7,230 bases of DNA from an uncultured Lachnospiraceae bacterium. GTDB lineage: Bacteria; Bacillota; Clostridia; Lachnospirales; Lachnospiraceae. The position numbers were made by a program, and so were the translations under genes. The notes beneath the pieces are model-generated. The model did no database searches, was not told the DNA's origin, and saw only the letters and a list, made by a program, of their open reading frames with translations. Position 1 is the first letter of the stretch, and each line of letters starts with the position of its first letter. The DNA is taken from positions 1 to 7,230 of the forward strand of contig CACZOS010000151.1 in NCBI GenBank assembly GCA_902782815.1, given 5' to 3'. Of this stretch, positions 5,961 to 7,230 are shown one piece after another.

Positions 5961-5989
5961 TTGACATTGGGAGAAGAATGCGGTACTCT
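5961..5989 (+). promoter_or_regulatory. Possible promoter of the PAP2/EutP-like unit
   Basis: A perfect -35 hexamer TTGACA (5961-5966) is followed after 17 bases by TACTCT (5984-5989), which keeps the most important -10 positions (TA...T) but matches only three of six. Transcription would begin near 5996, about 55 bases before the ATG at 6051. Confidence 0.45.
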
Positions 5990-6050
5990 CTGAAAGATGA
6001 GATATATCAATAAGTACTATTTGTTCAGATTAAAGAGGGATGAATGAATA

Positions 6051-6710
6051 ATGAAGAGGATGTTTAAGAAATATGCTCATTGCTTATGGTTGTTATATTT
6101 TCCTTTATATCTAGCAGCTTTTTCTTTTATTGAGAATCACGGACCTCAGAAGATTCATATTATTGAGACTACCCTGGATCAGCGGATACCTTTTATAGAA
6201 TATTTTATCATTCCCTATTATATGTGGTTTATCTACATTGCTGTGGGTGTGACTTATTTCCTGCTCAGAGAGAAGGAGTCCTATAAGAATTTTATGATCA
6301 TGGGAATGATCGGTATGACCGCTTTCATTTTGATTTCCATACTGATCCCAAATGGTCTGCAGCTCCGGCCAACTTATTTTGCCAGGGAGAATATTTTTGT
6401 GGAGATGACCAGGTATCTGTATTCTGTGGATACCCCCACCAATGTATTCCCCAGTATACACGTGTTTAATTCCATGGCCATGCATACGGCAATCTCCAGG
6501 AGCCCGAAGCTGAAGAAGAACAGAGTAATTCAGTGGAGCAGTTTTGTGCTCTGCGTCTCCATTATCCTGTCCACTATGTTTTTGAAACAGCACTCGGTAT
6601 TCGATGTGATCAGCGGGATGGGATTGTTCCTGGTGACATACAGCTTCGTATACGGTGATCTTCGCGAGAGAGTATTTGTTCGTACCGCGTCGATTTACAA
6701 TGAAAAATAA
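6051..6710 (+). CDS. PAP2-superfamily membrane phosphatase/phosphotransferase
   Basis: This 219-residue integral membrane protein has about five to six membrane segments (roughly 10-28, 50-72, 81-101, 160-180, 185-203). It carries the PAP2 signature: the end of motif C1 as LQLRP (R106-P107), motif C2 as PSIH (134-137), and motif C3 as S174-T175-x5-H181-x3-D185. H181 would be the nucleophile and H137 the acid/base. Two deviations stand out: the C1 lysine is an isoleucine (position 99), and the C3 arginine is a threonine. PSIH in place of PSGH also occurs in AUR1/sphingomyelin-synthase-like relatives, so a lipid phosphotransferase is as likely as a phosphatase. Substrates of the family are lipid phosphates such as phosphatidate or undecaprenyl pyrophosphate; this one is not predictable. 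The start follows AGAGGG (6034-6039); alternative nearby ATGs (6040, 6044) run into stops at once. GC content is lower than in the genes to the left. Confidence 0.85.
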   Translation: MKRMFKKYAHCLWLLYFPLYLAAFSFIENHGPQKIHIIETTLDQRIPFIEYFIIPYYMWFIYIAVGVTYFLLREKESYKNFMIMGMIGMTAFILISILIPNGLQLRPTYFARENIFVEMTRYLYSVDTPTNVFPSIHVFNSMAMHTAISRSPKLKKNRVIQWSSFVLCVSIILSTMFLKQHSVFDVISGMGLFLVTYSFVYGDLRERVFVRTASIYNEK

Positions 6711-6716
6711 TAATTT

Positions 6717-7230
6717 ATGCGGAAGATAATGTTTGTGGGCAGAAGTGAGTCCGGCAAGACCACTCTGACACAGGCGATGAAAGGCAAAAAAATCATATAT
6801 AAGAAGACCCAGTATGTCAATCATTATGATGTCATCATCGATACGCCCGGTGAATATGCAGAGACAAAGCGCCTGGCAGGTTCGTTGGCTGTATACAGCG
6901 CAGAGGCGGATGTGGTGGGGCTTCTGATCAGTGCTACCGAACCATTTTCCCTATATCCACCCAACTGTTGTTCCCAGAGCAACCGGGAGGTTGTGGGAAT
7001 CGTTACAAAATGTGACCATTGGGCGGGGGATCCGGAACTGGCTGCAGAGTGGCTGAGGATAGCCGGATGCAAGAAGATCTTCTATACCAGTGCATTTACC
7101 GGAGAGGGAATTGCAGACATTATTTCCTATCTAAAGGAGGAGCATGAGACTCTTCCCTGGGAAGTGGTGAAAGCCCAGTATGATCAGCTGGGGTACGGGA
7201 AAGGCACTGACGACGAACAGCTGAATATTA
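6717..7230 (+). CDS. EutP/PduV-like GTPase (3' partial)
   Basis: The frame is open from ATG 6717 to the window end, giving at least 171 residues. It carries a P-loop GRSESGKT (8-15), the family phrase YKKTQ (28-32), DTPGEY (42-47) as the Walker B/G3 motif, LYPPN (79-83), VTKCD (96-100) as the G4 motif and TSAFTGEGI (124-132) as the G5 region. These define the EutP/PduV family of small Ras-like P-loop proteins linked to ethanolamine and propanediol microcompartments. Known members are about 145-160 residues; here another 30 or more residues continue past the usual end (after SYL, 137-139), so a C-terminal extension is present. It starts six bases after the PAP2 stop and lacks a good ribosome binding site, suggesting translational coupling; ATG 6729 is a less likely start. 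No other eut or pdu gene is in the window. Confidence 0.88.
   Translation, partial: MRKIMFVGRSESGKTTLTQAMKGKKIIYKKTQYVNHYDVIIDTPGEYAETKRLAGSLAVYSAEADVVGLLISATEPFSLYPPNCCSQSNREVVGIVTKCDHWAGDPELAAEWLRIAGCKKIFYTSAFTGEGIADIISYLKEEHETLPWEVVKAQYDQLGYGKGTDDEQLNI

Noticed and set aside
6111..6824. Minus-strand open frame of 237 codons
   Set aside because: It is antisense to the PAP2 and EutP-like genes, which have clear family motifs; its own product is rich in His and Gln without a recognisable pattern.

Overview
The window looks like chromosomal DNA of an anaerobic Firmicute of the class Clostridia, most probably a Lachnospiraceae-type gut bacterium. This rests on strong AGGAGG ribosome binding sites, a TTG start, sigma-A-type promoters, hairpin/U-tract terminators, a TetM-like translation factor fused to a YacP/Rae1-type NYN domain, and an EutP-like GTPase. 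The genus is not determinable from the sequence alone. No rRNA, tRNA, CRISPR array, transposase or integrase is visible.

Layout. (1) 1-2157: the 3' part of a TetM/EF-G-like ribosome-binding GTPase whose C-terminus carries an NYN endonuclease domain; the GTPase core lies off the left edge. (2) 2155-3047: an extended -10 promoter, then a 65-residue unknown protein and a TetR-family regulator, probably one operon. (3) 3048-4273: a 229-bp AT-rich regulatory stretch with repeat motifs and a strong promoter, then a 300-residue polytopic membrane protein with codon usage typical of very highly expressed genes, closed by a perfect-palindrome terminator. (4) 4274-4407: a gene-free spacer with several inverted repeats. 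(5) 4408-5439: a minus-strand gene for a shortened, apparently degenerate CbiE/CbiT (CobL-like) protein with its own promoter and terminator. (6) 5461-5929: a divergent gene for a 137-residue protein that resembles SecB in outline. (7) 5961-7230: a promoter, a PAP2-type membrane phosphatase/transferase, and, six bases later, an EutP/PduV-like GTPase that runs off the right edge.

How they fit together. These are mostly small, separately promoted units rather than one pathway. The most striking is the first: Rae1 (YacP) of Bacillus subtilis is known to cut mRNA in the ribosomal A site, and TetM/EF-G-like factors bind the same region of the ribosome, so the fusion suggests a single protein that docks on ribosomes and cuts mRNA. 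The second point of interest is the unknown membrane protein, which has the promoter, ribosome binding site, codon usage and terminator of an abundant product and shows signs of an internal duplication. The third is the corrin-methyltransferase-like protein with a broken SAM-binding loop and no cobalamin genes nearby. Function beyond family level is inference throughout.
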